From Glycomyces amatae (lineage in GTDB: Bacteria > Actinomycetota > Actinomycetes > Mycobacteriales > Micromonosporaceae), in assembly GCF_020991375.1 (NCBI RefSeq), contig NZ_JAJLQZ010000011.1, positions 111,225 through 175,224 of the forward strand: a DNA stretch of 64,000 nucleotides. Direction: 5' to 3'. Made by a program: the position numbers and the translations under genes. A model generated the notes under the pieces. That model did not search any database and had not been told where the DNA came from. It saw nothing but the letters and a program-made list of their open reading frames with translations. Below, piece after piece: positions 32,357 to 40,445 of this stretch (positions within the stretch are counted from its first letter, which is position 1; the number at the start of each line of letters is the position of its first letter).

Positions 32357-32383
32357 ATGGAATTCCTTCTGCTCTACGGCTGA
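32357..32383 (+). CDS. Leaderless 8-codon leader peptide MEFLLLYG
   Basis: ATG-GAA-TTC-CTT-CTG-CTC-TAC-GGC-TGA directly downstream of a TAGGGT box, 114 bp before the macrolide glycosyltransferase start. Being leaderless and followed at once by GC-rich segments able to pair in alternative ways, it has the layout of a translation-attenuation leader. Macrolides stall ribosomes on short hydrophobic nascent chains, which would explain a tiny peptide in front of a macrolide-inactivating gene. It is too short for normal gene finders. The peptide's role is inferred. Confidence 0.6.
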   Translation: MEFLLLYG

Positions 32384-32496
32384 GACGGCCGGGGCAAGCC
32401 CCGCTCCCCCGTATGACCATGCGCCCCCGGCGAATCCGGCCGCGCATCGGTTCACCATGTCCGATTCAGACGTAGTACGGAAGAGAGAGAACCTCC
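32384..32496 (+). promoter_or_regulatory. Candidate attenuator leader of the macrolide glycosyltransferase
   Basis: Right after the uORF stop, CGGGGC (32390-32395) can pair with GCCCCG (32398-32403). The overlapping CGGCCGG (32386-32392) can instead pair with CCGGCCG (32436-32442), or GCCGGGG (32388-32394) with CCCCGGC (32425-32431). A second small frame (32413-32475) encodes MTMRPRRIRPRIGSPCPIQT. The ribosome site of the main gene is the purine run GAGAGAGAA just before 32497. Competing pairings are typical of attenuators. No T-run is present. Confidence 0.5.
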
Positions 32497-33675
32497 ATGA
32501 CGCGCCATCGCGCCCACATCGCCATGATCGGCATTCCCGCCGTCAGCCACGTCCTGCCGAGCCTCGAGATCATCCGCGAGCTGGTCGCCCGGGGCCACCG
32601 GGTCACCTACGCCAACGACCCGGCCGCGGCCGACCTCATCGCGCCCACCGGCGCCGAGCTCGTGCCCTACGCCTCCTCGCTCCCGGTCGCCGACAACGAC
32701 TGGCCCGAGGACCCCATCGGCGCCATGGGCGTCTTCCTCGACGACGCGGTCCAGGCGCTCCCGCAGCTGCGCGAGGCCTACGACCGCGACCCGGCCGACC
32801 TGTACCTGTACGACATCGGCGCCTACCCCGCCCGCGTCATCGCCGAGACGCAGGGGCGGCCGCTCATGCAGCTCTCCCCCACGTACGTGTCCTGGGAGGG
32901 CTACGAGGAGGAGGTCGCCGCGCACCTCTGGGCGCTGCCGGGCGCCGACGCGTACCGGGAGCGGTTCACGCGGTGGCTCGCCGAGTCCGGGGCGGTCACC
33001 ACCGACATGGACGCCTTCGCCGGCAGGCCCTCGCAGGCCCTGGCGACGATCCCGAAGGCGATGCAGCCCAACGCCGACCGGGTCGACACGAGCACGGTCA
33101 CCTTCGTCGGGCCCTGCTTCGACCTGCGGTCGGGCTCGGACGACTGGACCCGGCCCGCGGAAGCGGAGCGGGTGCTGCTGGTCTCGCTGGGCTCGGCGTA
33201 CACGCGGCAGCCGGAGTTCTACCGCCGGTGCCTGGCGGCCTTCGGCGACCTGCCCGGGTGGCACGTGGTGCTCCAGATCGGCAAGTACGTCGACCCCGCC
33301 GAGCTCGGCGCGATACCGTCCAATGTCGAGGTCCACTCGTGGGTGCCGCAGCGGGCGGTCCTGGAGCGGGCCGACGCGTTCGTGACCCACGCCGGGATGG
33401 GCGGCTCCAGTGAGGGGCTGCTGGCGGGCGTGCCGATGATCGCCGTCCCGCAGGGCGTCGACCAGTTCACGAACGCCGACCGGCTCGTGGAGCTGGGCGT
33501 GGCCCGCCGCATCGACACCGCCGACGCGACCGCCGAGGCGCTGCGGACGGCGCTGGAGGAGCTGGTCGGCGACCCGGAGGTGGCCCGCAGGTCGGAGCGG
33601 CTGCGCGCCGAGGCGCTGGCCGAGGGCGGCACGAAGCGCGCCGCCGACCTCGTCGAGGCGCTGCTGGACCGGTAG
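32497..33675 (+). CDS. mgt: Macrolide family glycosyltransferase (GT1, OleD/Mgt-like)
   Basis: 392 aa. GT-B fold. The N-terminal acceptor domain begins H-I-A-M-I-G-I-P-A-V-S-H-V-L-P-S-L-E-I-I. The C-terminal nucleotide-sugar domain has V-S-L-G-S-A-Y-T-R-Q and the donor motif W-V-P-Q-R-A-V-L then F-V-T-H-A-G-M-G-G-S-S-E-G, with D-Q-F-T-N-A near the end. This matches the MGT subfamily, which attaches a UDP-sugar to the desosamine of macrolides and so inactivates them. No polyketide genes are nearby, so it is a resistance or detoxification enzyme rather than part of a producer cluster. The leader peptide upstream suggests drug-inducible expression. Confidence 0.9.
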   Translation: MTRHRAHIAMIGIPAVSHVLPSLEIIRELVARGHRVTYANDPAAADLIAPTGAELVPYASSLPVADNDWPEDPIGAMGVFLDDAVQALPQLREAYDRDPADLYLYDIGAYPARVIAETQGRPLMQLSPTYVSWEGYEEEVAAHLWALPGADAYRERFTRWLAESGAVTTDMDAFAGRPSQALATIPKAMQPNADRVDTSTVTFVGPCFDLRSGSDDWTRPAEAERVLLVSLGSAYTRQPEFYRRCLAAFGDLPGWHVVLQIGKYVDPAELGAIPSNVEVHSWVPQRAVLERADAFVTHAGMGGSSEGLLAGVPMIAVPQGVDQFTNADRLVELGVARRIDTADATAEALRTALEELVGDPEVARRSERLRAEALAEGGTKRAADLVEALLDR

Positions 33676-33685
33676 GGCAGGGACT

Positions 33686-33722
33686 CGCGGCTCCCCGTCC
33701 GCGCACCGGGCGGGGAGCCGCG
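33686..33722 (+). terminator. Hairpin terminator after glycosyltransferase
   Basis: Inverted repeat CGCGGCTCCCCG (33686-33697) and CGGGGAGCCGCG (33711-33722) with a 13-nt loop, 11 nt after the stop codon. Confidence 0.7.
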
Positions 33723-33747
33723 GGGAGCGACGGAGCGGAGGAGCGGC

Positions 33748-34302
33748 ATGGCGAAGCGGGACGCGGGCACGGTGTGGACCATCGGCCACTGGACGTGCCC
33801 GCCGCCCGTCGTGCTCGACACCCTCGAATCGGCGGGCGTCGAGGTGGTGGCCGACGTGCGCAAGCTGCCCGGATCGCGCCGCAGCCCGCAGTTCGACGCC
33901 GACGCGATGCCGTCGTGGCTGGGGGCGGCCGGGATCGGCTACGCGCACCTGCCCGAGCTCGGCGGCCGGCGCCCGAAGCGGCGGGACGTCGATCCGGACC
34001 GCAACGCCGGGTGGCGGAACGCGAGCTTCAGGAACTACGCCGACTACACGCTGACGCCCGAGTTCGCGGCGGGCCTGGAGCGGCTGACCGGGATGGCGGG
34101 CGAGCGGCGCGTCGCCCTCATGTGCGGCGAGCCGATGCCCTGGCGCTGCCACCGCCTGCTCATCGCCAACACGCTGGCGGCCCGCGGATGGACCGTGGTG
34201 CACCTGGTCAACGGCGCCGAGCCGCGTCGGCACGAGCTGGGGCAGTGGGGCGCGAAGCCCGCCGTGGCCGAAGACGGCACCGTGACCTACCCCGGGGAGT
34301 GA
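33748..34302 (+). CDS. DUF488 domain protein
   Basis: 184 aa. N-terminal T-I-G-H-W-T then V-V-A-D-V-R-K-L-P-G-S-R-R-S-P-Q-F, and the C-terminal motif L-M-C-G-E-P-M-P-W-R-C-H-R, the Cys-x4-P-x2-C-H-R signature of the DUF488 family. The family is widespread but unassigned; the paired Cys suggests a metal or redox site. GGAGCGGAGGAG precedes the ATG. It overlaps the convergent kinase-like gene by 16 nt. Confidence 0.88.
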   Translation: MAKRDAGTVWTIGHWTCPPPVVLDTLESAGVEVVADVRKLPGSRRSPQFDADAMPSWLGAAGIGYAHLPELGGRRPKRRDVDPDRNAGWRNASFRNYADYTLTPEFAAGLERLTGMAGERRVALMCGEPMPWRCHRLLIANTLAARGWTVVHLVNGAEPRRHELGQWGAKPAVAEDGTVTYPGE

Positions 34303-35252
34303 GCCCGTCCCGGAGGCGCCTCAGGCGGCGGGGGGCTCCGGGCCAGGGACTGGGCCGCGAGCCTCGCGGCGCCCAGTTCCGCCGGGCCCGCCTCGGTGAC
34401 GGCGGCGCCGGGCCAGGCCTCGGCGAGCCGGGCCCGGACGCCCTCGCGGACCGGTCCGCAGTGGCGCAGGACGCTGCCGGAGAGGACGATCGGATCGGTC
34501 TCGCCGGGTTCGCGCACGGAGGCGACCGCGGCGGCGAGGTGCCCGGCGGCCTCGTCCAGGATCGCGGCCGCATGGCCGTCGCCGGCCAGGGCCGCCTCGG
34601 TGACCAGGGGCGCGAGCCGGTCGAGGGTGCGGGGCGGGCGGCGGTGGACGGCCGCGGCGAACGCGTCGGCGGTGGCGTCGGCGGCGCCGTGGACGGCGCG
34701 CGCGACGAGGCCGGTGAGCACCGCGGACGGGTGCCCGGACTGGAGCCGCGCGGCGGTGTCGGCGGCGGCGCGGCGCCCGATCCAGAAGCCCGAGCCGCGG
34801 TCCCCGAGGAGCCAGCCGAGGCCGTCCCCGACGCGGGTGATGCGGTCGCCGTCGATCCGGGCCGCCGCCGCGCCGGTCCCGGCGATGAGGACCGTGCCCA
34901 GCGGTTCGTCGGTGCCCGAGGCGAACGCGACCTGGGCGTCGCCGACGGCGCGCATCGGGCAGCGGAGCCCGGCGGCGTCCCAGGCGCGCTGGAACGCCGC
35001 CGCGGTGTCGCGGTCGTCGAAGCCGCTGACCCCGGCCAGGCCGAGGACGGCTGCTCCGACGAGCGCGGGATCGGTGCCGGCCAGGGCGCCCCGCAGGGCG
35101 CGGGCGACCTCGGCGGCGGCGAGCTCGGGCGGGACGGCGAGCGGGTTGCCCCCGCCCGCGACGCCCCTGCCCACGATCTCGCCGCCCGCGGTGGTCACGA
35201 CGGCGCGGGAGGAGGTCCCGCCGACGTCCAGGCCGAGCACCAGATCATTCAC
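34287..35252 (-). CDS. BadF/BadG-type ATPase, N-acetylglucosamine-kinase-like
   Basis: 321 aa. ASKHA-fold sugar kinase of the BadF/BadG/BcrA/BcrD family. The phosphate-1 loop is L-G-L-D-V-G-G-T-S-S-R-A at the N-terminus, the second phosphate loop I-A-G-T-G-A-A-A near residue 125, followed by G-L-G-W-L-L-G-D-R-G-S-G-F-W-I-G, which is characteristic of eukaryotic-type GlcNAc kinases. It is the last gene of the rpiR-SIS-ngcEFG-GH16 operon, 4 nt after the GH16 stop, so phosphorylation of imported GlcNAc or chitobiose-derived sugar is expected. The 3' end overlaps the DUF488 gene. Confidence 0.85.
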   Translation of the reverse strand: MNDLVLGLDVGGTSSRAVVTTAGGEIVGRGVAGGGNPLAVPPELAAAEVARALRGALAGTDPALVGAAVLGLAGVSGFDDRDTAAAFQRAWDAAGLRCPMRAVGDAQVAFASGTDEPLGTVLIAGTGAAAARIDGDRITRVGDGLGWLLGDRGSGFWIGRRAAADTAARLQSGHPSAVLTGLVARAVHGAADATADAFAAAVHRRPPRTLDRLAPLVTEAALAGDGHAAAILDEAAGHLAAAVASVREPGETDPIVLSGSVLRHCGPVREGVRARLAEAWPGAAVTEAGPAELGAARLAAQSLARSPPPPEAPPGRAHSPG

Positions 35253-35256
35253 GGGA

Positions 35257-36471
35257 TCAGCATGCCCCCAGGTCGGTCCATTGCGGCGTCCAGCCCGGCT
35301 CGGAGCCCTGGGTCCACCAGTTGGCGCGCCACAGGTGCTCGCCGTCGCCAGACTTGGGGCCGTTCGGGTCGCCGTGGGCGCTGCGCTCGTGGACGACCGT
35401 GTCGCCCTCGGTGTAGACCGAGGAGAACGCCCAGTCCGCGGCGGTGTCGCAGTCGGCGCCGCCGGGCGGGTCGGTCGGGTCGGTCGGCGGGTCGGTGGGA
35501 TCGGTGGGCGGGTCGGTCGGCGTGGGGCACTCGCCGCCGCCGGTGCCCACGGTGTCGGTGTGGTCCACGCCGTCGGCGCGGTAGCCCGCGACGCGGGCGT
35601 TCACATCGGCGGGGCTGAGGACCTCGCCGGCGCTGTGCATGACGTAGTCGACCTGCTGGGTGTAGACGGAGGTGGCGCCGGTGTGGGCGGCGGTGTCGAT
35701 GAACCACAGGTTGAAGTTGAGGGACATGGGGGTCTCCGGGTAGTACTTCCCGGAGTGGTCGGCGACGAGCTCGCCGTCCACGTAGTACTTGACGTGGCCG
35801 TCCGCGACGGTGAAGACGAGGTCGTGCCAGCCCGCGAAGCTCTCGCGCTGCGCGGTGTGGGTGTTGTCGGCGATCCAGGGCTCGGCCTGGTAGGTCTCCC
35901 AGGTGGTCTGGTAGAGGATCGGGCCGGTCTCGCCCCAGCCGCCGTTGGGCAGGTACTCGAAGTCGATCTCCCCGTAGTCGGGGTCGAGCGGCGCGTCCAG
36001 CGGGGTGATGGTGAAGAAGGTCTCGACGAGGTGGTCGCCGTCGGCGCCGCTGTCGGGCGTGTCGGTGAAGTTGACGCGGGCCGCGTAGGTGCCCTCGAAG
36101 AACTTCCGCTGGTGGAGGAGTTCGGCGTGGCTGGTGCCCGCGCCGGTGCCGTCGGTGGCCGCGCGCAGCTGGAGCGTGTCGGCGCCGTCGACGGTGGGGA
36201 ACGAGACGTTGCCCGCGGGCCAGGCGGCGCCGGGCACGCCCGGTCCGCCCGCGTTGGTGCGCACGGTCCAGCCGCGCGCGCCGATGTCGGGGTCGGCGGA
36301 CGAGTCGTAGGCGAAGTCGTCGAACAGGACGCCGTCGCAGGCGGGTTCGGCGGCGTCGGCGGTGGCGGTGCGGCCGAGGCCGGTCGCGGTGACGGTCGCG
36401 GCCGCGGCGACGGCGAGGACCGCCGCCGCCACGCCCGCGAGACCGCGTCGTGAGGTGAGGGTGGTTGGCAT
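35257..36471 (-). CDS. Secreted GH16-like glycoside hydrolase with CBM5/12
   Basis: 404 aa. The ATG after AAGGGAG is chosen; an in-frame ATG 14 codons upstream would spoil the signal peptide. Signal peptide about 1-41 (S-R-R-G-L-A-G, Ala-rich core). The GH16 jelly roll carries the catalytic E-I-D-F-E (Glu168, Asp170, Glu172) and a W-H-D-L-V-F strand. A Pro/Thr/Asp linker (about 318-345) leads to a C-terminal chitin-binding CBM5/12 (Y-T-E-G-D-T-V-V then W-R-A-N-W-W-T-Q-G-S-E-P). Inside an amino-sugar operon this GH16 likely cleaves a GlcNAc-containing or chitin-associated glucan; linkage cannot be read from the sequence. Confidence 0.87.
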   Translation of the reverse strand: MPTTLTSRRGLAGVAAAVLAVAAAATVTATGLGRTATADAAEPACDGVLFDDFAYDSSADPDIGARGWTVRTNAGGPGVPGAAWPAGNVSFPTVDGADTLQLRAATDGTGAGTSHAELLHQRKFFEGTYAARVNFTDTPDSGADGDHLVETFFTITPLDAPLDPDYGEIDFEYLPNGGWGETGPILYQTTWETYQAEPWIADNTHTAQRESFAGWHDLVFTVADGHVKYYVDGELVADHSGKYYPETPMSLNFNLWFIDTAAHTGATSVYTQQVDYVMHSAGEVLSPADVNARVAGYRADGVDHTDTVGTGGGECPTPTDPPTDPTDPPTDPTDPPGGADCDTAADWAFSSVYTEGDTVVHERSAHGDPNGPKSGDGEHLWRANWWTQGSEPGWTPQWTDLGAC

Positions 36472-36509
36472 GTCGAGCTCCCTTTCCGAGTGAACTCTGG
36501 TGGGATCGG

Positions 36510-37334
36510 TCATCGGACGGCGCCGGCGGTGAGGCCGGCGCGGATCTGGCGTTGGAACAGGAGGTAGGCGAGGAGGACCGGGAGGATCGCGATGATCAGC
36601 CCGGCGAACAGGCCGGAGAAGTCGCTCCGGTAGCCCTGGCTGACGGCGAGCGCCGCGAGCCCCTGGGCGAGGACGTACCGGTCGGGGTCGGGGTTGAGGA
36701 CCAGGGGCAGCAGGTACTGGTTCCACAGCCCGAGGAAGTTGAAGATGCCGACGCTCACCATGCCGGGGCGGGCCATGGGCAGCATGACGCGGAAGAACAC
36801 GCCGGTGTGCGAGCAGCCGTCGAGGAAGGCGGCCTCGGCGGTGGCCGAGGGCAGGCTCCGGAAGAACGCGTGCAGGAAGAACACGGTGAACGGCAGCGCG
36901 TAGGCGGCGTAGACGAGGATCAGGCCGTGGTAGGTCCCGAGCATCCCGAGCTGGTCGACCACGAAGAACAGGGGCACGAGGGCGAGGAACACCGGGAAGA
37001 GCATCCCGGCGACGAGCGCGTAGTAGACGAGCCGGTTGCCGGGGAACTCGTAGCGGGCCAGGCAGTAGGCGCAGAGGGCGCCCAGGAGCATGACCAGGGC
37101 GAGGGCGCCGCCGACGACGATGACGGTGTTGAGCAGGTAGCGGCCGATGGAGGCCTCGTTCCAGGCGCGGGCCCAGTTCTCCCAGTGCGGCGTCGAGGGC
37201 AGGGTCCAGGGGCTGTCGAAGATCTCGGCGTCGGTCTTCAGGGAGGAGAGGACGGCCCAGGCCAGGGGCAGGGTCACGAGCGCGGCCCAGGCGGCGAGCA
37301 CCAGGTGGAGGGCACCGTTGGAGAGTCGGGTCAT
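36510..37334 (-). CDS. ngcG: ABC sugar permease, MalG/NgcG-like
   Basis: 274 aa, six membrane helices. The EAA loop E-A-A-F-L-D-G-C-S-H-T-G-V-F-F-R-V (about residues 190-206) couples to the ATPase. N-terminal S-S-L-K-T-D-A-E-I and C-terminal L-F-Q-R-Q-I-R-A-G are typical of CUT1 permeases. The start overlaps the stop of the partner permease by 4 nt. As in ngcEFG systems, no ATPase gene is in the operon; a shared MsiK-type ATPase elsewhere is expected. GlcNAc/chitobiose specificity is inferred from the binding protein. Confidence 0.88.
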   Translation of the reverse strand: MTRLSNGALHLVLAAWAALVTLPLAWAVLSSLKTDAEIFDSPWTLPSTPHWENWARAWNEASIGRYLLNTVIVVGGALALVMLLGALCAYCLARYEFPGNRLVYYALVAGMLFPVFLALVPLFFVVDQLGMLGTYHGLILVYAAYALPFTVFFLHAFFRSLPSATAEAAFLDGCSHTGVFFRVMLPMARPGMVSVGIFNFLGLWNQYLLPLVLNPDPDRYVLAQGLAALAVSQGYRSDFSGLFAGLIIAILPVLLAYLLFQRQIRAGLTAGAVR

Positions 37335-38236
37335 GCGAGCTCCACCCGTTCGCTTCTGGTGGCGCGCAGCGCCAGGGCGGTCAGGGTGAGGGTGATGAAG
37401 AAGAGCGTCACGCCCATGGCGGCGGCGTAGCCGAACTCGCCGTAGGTGAACGCGGCCCGGTAGAGGGTCAGGCCCATGACCTCGGTGGCGTTGTCGGGGC
37501 CGCCGGGGCCGACGGTCATGATCTGCACCAGCGCGAACCCGTCGAGGGCGAGGATGCCGAGGTAGACGTAGGCGACCTGGACGCTGTCGCGCACGAGCGG
37601 GAGGGTGATGCGGCGGAAGAGGGTGAAGCGCCCGGCGCCGTCCAGTGTGGCGGCCTCGACGACGTCGGCGGGGATCGAGTCCATCGCGGCGGTGAAGAGC
37701 ACCACGTAGAAGCCGACGGCGGACCAGACCATCACGGCGGCGACGGCGGGCAGGGCGGTGGCGGGGTCGGCGAGCCAGGACCGCTGGAGGGCGTCGAGCC
37801 CGACGGCGCCGAGCAGTCCGTTGAGGAGGCCGTCGCCGGGCGTGTAGACGAACTGGAACAGCACGCCGAGGATGGCGACGGACAGCAGCTGCGGGAAGAA
37901 GTAGACGACCCGGTAGAGCCCGGAGCCGCGCACGCCTTTGCGCCGCGCGCCGCCGCCGGTGAGGCACGCGGCGAAGAACAGGGCGAGCGCGATGGTGGCG
38001 AGCGGGACGGCCAGGAGCAGGAGGCCGTTGTTGCGCAGGGCGGCCAGGAACAGCGGGTCGCCCCACAGCTCGGCGAAGTTCGCGAGGCCGACGAAGCCGG
38101 CCTCGGCGGAGAGGCCGTTCCAGTCGGTCAGGGCGAGGTGGAACGCCTGGGCGTAGGGCGATACGACGAAGACGCCGTAGAGCAGCAGGGGCGGTGCGAG
38201 CGCCCCGATCAGGAACCGGTACTTGCCGTGTCGCAT
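37331..38236 (-). CDS. ngcF: ABC sugar permease, MalF/NgcF-like
   Basis: 301 aa, six helices. The N-terminus M-R-H-G-K-Y-R-F-L-I-G-A and the EAA loop V-E-A-A-T-L-D-G-A-G-R-F-T-L-F-R-R-I (about residues 207-224) identify a CUT1-family permease. V-G-P-G-G-P-D-N-A-T-E-V-M lies in the following loop, a sequence common to NgcF-like permeases. It lies 26 nt after the binding-protein gene and overlaps ngcG by 4 nt. Confidence 0.88.
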   Translation of the reverse strand: MRHGKYRFLIGALAPPLLLYGVFVVSPYAQAFHLALTDWNGLSAEAGFVGLANFAELWGDPLFLAALRNNGLLLLAVPLATIALALFFAACLTGGGARRKGVRGSGLYRVVYFFPQLLSVAILGVLFQFVYTPGDGLLNGLLGAVGLDALQRSWLADPATALPAVAAVMVWSAVGFYVVLFTAAMDSIPADVVEAATLDGAGRFTLFRRITLPLVRDSVQVAYVYLGILALDGFALVQIMTVGPGGPDNATEVMGLTLYRAAFTYGEFGYAAAMGVTLFFITLTLTALALRATRSERVELA

Positions 38237-38262
38237 GGCTCGGCCTCCCCTCCCGCGGGCCG

Positions 38263-39654
38263 TCAGCGCTCGTGCTTGGCGATGGTGTCGTCCGCCGCGG
38301 TCTGGTCGGCGGCCTGCTGGATGCGGTCGGCCCACTGCTCGGGGTCGGCGCGTCCGGTGAGGAGCTCGCCGGTGGCGTCGTCGACGGCCTTGGCGAGCTC
38401 GGGGTACCAGGTGCGGTACTTGTAGCCGAAGACGTGCTCGCCGGCGGTGTCGAGGGCGGCGGCGACCGAGGCGAGGCCGGGGGCGAGGTCGAGGCCTTCG
38501 GTGGCGCCCTTGACGACCGGCATGGCCCTGGCGGACTCGGCGAAGCCGCGGGCGACCTCGCCGGAGAACAGGCACCGGAGGTATTCGAGGCCGCCGCGGG
38601 GGTTGAGGGCCTGGGCGGGGACGAGGAACGACTCGCTGCTGGCGCCTTGGACGGCGCCGTCGGGGAGGGCGTCGGCGGCGGTGAGCGCGGGGAGGGCGGC
38701 CAGGGTCATGTCGAAGCCCTCGGGGGTGACGCCCTGCTGCTCGCCTTCGAGCCAGGAGCCGCACGGGATGAACGCGGCCTGGCCGCCCGACCAGGCGTTC
38801 TGGGCCTCGGTGTGGGACAGGCCCTCGGAGCCTTCGAGGAGGTGGCCGCCGGTGACGAGGCGGTGGATCGCGTCGGCGGCGGCGAGGACGCCGTCCTGGC
38901 GCCAGGCGTCGGGTTCGAGGTTGTCGACGGCGCGGACGAGTTCGAGCCCGCCGGCCTTGGCGGCGAGGGACTGGAGCGGGTCCATCATGTACTCGGGGTA
39001 CTTGCCCTGCCAGGTCCAGGGGGCGATGCCGGCCGCCTTGATCTCGCCGCACAGGGCGATCATGTCGTCCCAGGTGGCCGGGTAGGTCCAGCCGTGCTCG
39101 TCGAACAGGCTGCGGGAGTACCAGACGCCCCAGACCACATAGGAGTAGTTGAGGAAGTAGGCGGTGCCGTCGAGGGTGCCGTCCTCGACGACGCCGGGCA
39201 GGAGCGTGTCGCGCACCGGCACGGACGGGTCGTCGAGACTGGGGGCGTCGAGGAGTTCGGCGAGGTCGGTGAGCTGCCCGGCGTCGGCGAGGGCGGCGAT
39301 GTCGAGCCGTCCGGCGCCGGTGTTGTCGACGACGTCGGGCGGCTCCCCCGCGACGAAGCGCGGCTGGAGGACCTCGCCGACCTTCTGGAGCCCTTCATGG
39401 GTGACCGCGGCGCCCGGGTGGCGCTCCTCGTAGAGGGTGACGGCGTGCCGGGTGTACTCGTCGCCGTAGCCGCCGTCGAACATGACGACCTCGAGGTCGG
39501 TGTCGGCGGGGACGCCGAGGGGGTTCTCGTCGGTGACGGCGCCGGTCGCCTGCTCGGCGGGGTCCGAGCCGCCGGCGGTGACGCAGCCGGAGAGGGCGGC
39601 CGCGGCGCCCGCGGCGGTGGAGGCGCGCAGGACGGTGCGTCGGGTGGGGTTCAT
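38263..39654 (-). CDS. ngcE: N-acetylglucosamine/chitobiose-binding lipoprotein, NgcE-like
   Basis: 463 aa. Signal M-N-P-T-R-R-T-V-L-R with lipobox L-S-G-C at about 21-24 (Tat-type lipoprotein). The body matches NgcE-type binding proteins: F-D-G-G-Y-G-D-E-Y, L-Q-P-R-F-V-A-G-E-P-P-D-V-V-D-N, L-N-Y-S-Y-V-V-W-G-V-W-Y-S-R, and A-G-I-A-P-W-T-W-Q-G-K-Y-P. Known NgcE binds GlcNAc and chitobiose with high affinity. It follows the SIS gene by 23 nt and precedes ngcF by 26 nt, as expected for one operon. Exact ligand is inferred from family. Confidence 0.85.
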   Translation of the reverse strand: MNPTRRTVLRASTAAGAAAALSGCVTAGGSDPAEQATGAVTDENPLGVPADTDLEVVMFDGGYGDEYTRHAVTLYEERHPGAAVTHEGLQKVGEVLQPRFVAGEPPDVVDNTGAGRLDIAALADAGQLTDLAELLDAPSLDDPSVPVRDTLLPGVVEDGTLDGTAYFLNYSYVVWGVWYSRSLFDEHGWTYPATWDDMIALCGEIKAAGIAPWTWQGKYPEYMMDPLQSLAAKAGGLELVRAVDNLEPDAWRQDGVLAAADAIHRLVTGGHLLEGSEGLSHTEAQNAWSGGQAAFIPCGSWLEGEQQGVTPEGFDMTLAALPALTAADALPDGAVQGASSESFLVPAQALNPRGGLEYLRCLFSGEVARGFAESARAMPVVKGATEGLDLAPGLASVAAALDTAGEHVFGYKYRTWYPELAKAVDDATGELLTGRADPEQWADRIQQAADQTAADDTIAKHER

Positions 39655-39677
39655 GAGGGGCCTCGGCTTTCGGTGGT

Positions 39678-40445
39678 TCAGGCGGTGCGGCGGATGCGCC
39701 CGGCGTAGCGGGACTCGAGTCGGGTGTTGTGGTCGTCGCCGCCGGGAATGTTGGCGGACAGGTAGATCGGCGGGGTCTGGCCGGCGTCGACGAGGTGCTG
39801 GACGGCTTCGGCGACGATCATCTGGGCGAGGACGGCGGCGGTGACCGAGGAGACGGCGCCCACGGCGCCGCCGCCGGGGACGGGGAGCGCGGCGTCGCCG
39901 TAGGGGGCGCCGTTGTCGAGGACGACGTCGGCGATGTCGGCGAGGCGGCGGCCGGAGGGGTGGCGCGAGGGGGTCCCCGCGCTGTGCTCGGCGGAGGTGA
40001 AGGCGATGAGGGGGTGGCCGCGCTCCTTCACGAGGAGGGCGAGTTCGACCACGACGCCGTTGATGCCGGAGTTGGAGGCGATCGCGAACACGTCGGCGGG
40101 TTCGACGGGGGCGGTGTCGAGCAGTCGCCTGGCGACGTCGGGGTTCCGTTCGAGGAAGGGGTCTTCGAGGGTCTCGCGCGGCAGTCCCGCCTGGAGGACG
40201 AGGTCGCGCAGGGCGATGCGGTTGGAGGGCACGAAGCCCCCGGCGCGTCCGGCGAGCTCCATGGCGAGGGCCTCGGAGTGGCCGGAGCCGAAGGCCTGGA
40301 GGACGCCGCCCGCGCCGATGGCGTCGGCGACGAGGCGCGCGGCCTCGCTCACCGCCGCGGCCTGGCCCTCGCCGACGCGGCTCACGGTCGCGAGGACGAG
40401 GTCGAGGTAGGCGCGTCCGGTGAGGCGGTCGGGTGCGTCGGTCAT
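39678..40445 (-). CDS. SIS-domain phosphosugar isomerase (UPF0309-like)
   Basis: 255 aa. A single sugar-isomerase domain: F-G-S-G-H-S-E-A-L-A-M-E near residue 52, a segment with F-A-I-A-S-N-S-G-I-N-G near residue 125, and E-H-S-A-G-T-P-S-R-H-P-S-G-R-R-L, characteristic of the UPF0309 group that neighbours ngc and RpiR genes. The likely role is handling the 6-phospho amino sugar made by the operon kinase (isomerisation, deamination or lactyl-ether cleavage); the reaction is unproven. It overlaps rpiR by 4 nt. Confidence 0.83.
   Translation of the reverse strand: MTDAPDRLTGRAYLDLVLATVSRVGEGQAAAVSEAARLVADAIGAGGVLQAFGSGHSEALAMELAGRAGGFVPSNRIALRDLVLQAGLPRETLEDPFLERNPDVARRLLDTAPVEPADVFAIASNSGINGVVVELALLVKERGHPLIAFTSAEHSAGTPSRHPSGRRLADIADVVLDNGAPYGDAALPVPGGGAVGAVSSVTAAVLAQMIVAEAVQHLVDAGQTPPIYLSANIPGGDDHNTRLESRYAGRIRRTA

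Noticed and set aside
32497..33675. Macrolide glycosyltransferase as part of a macrolide biosynthesis cluster
   Set aside because: No polyketide synthase, deoxysugar or erm genes nearby; neighbours are unrelated metabolic genes.
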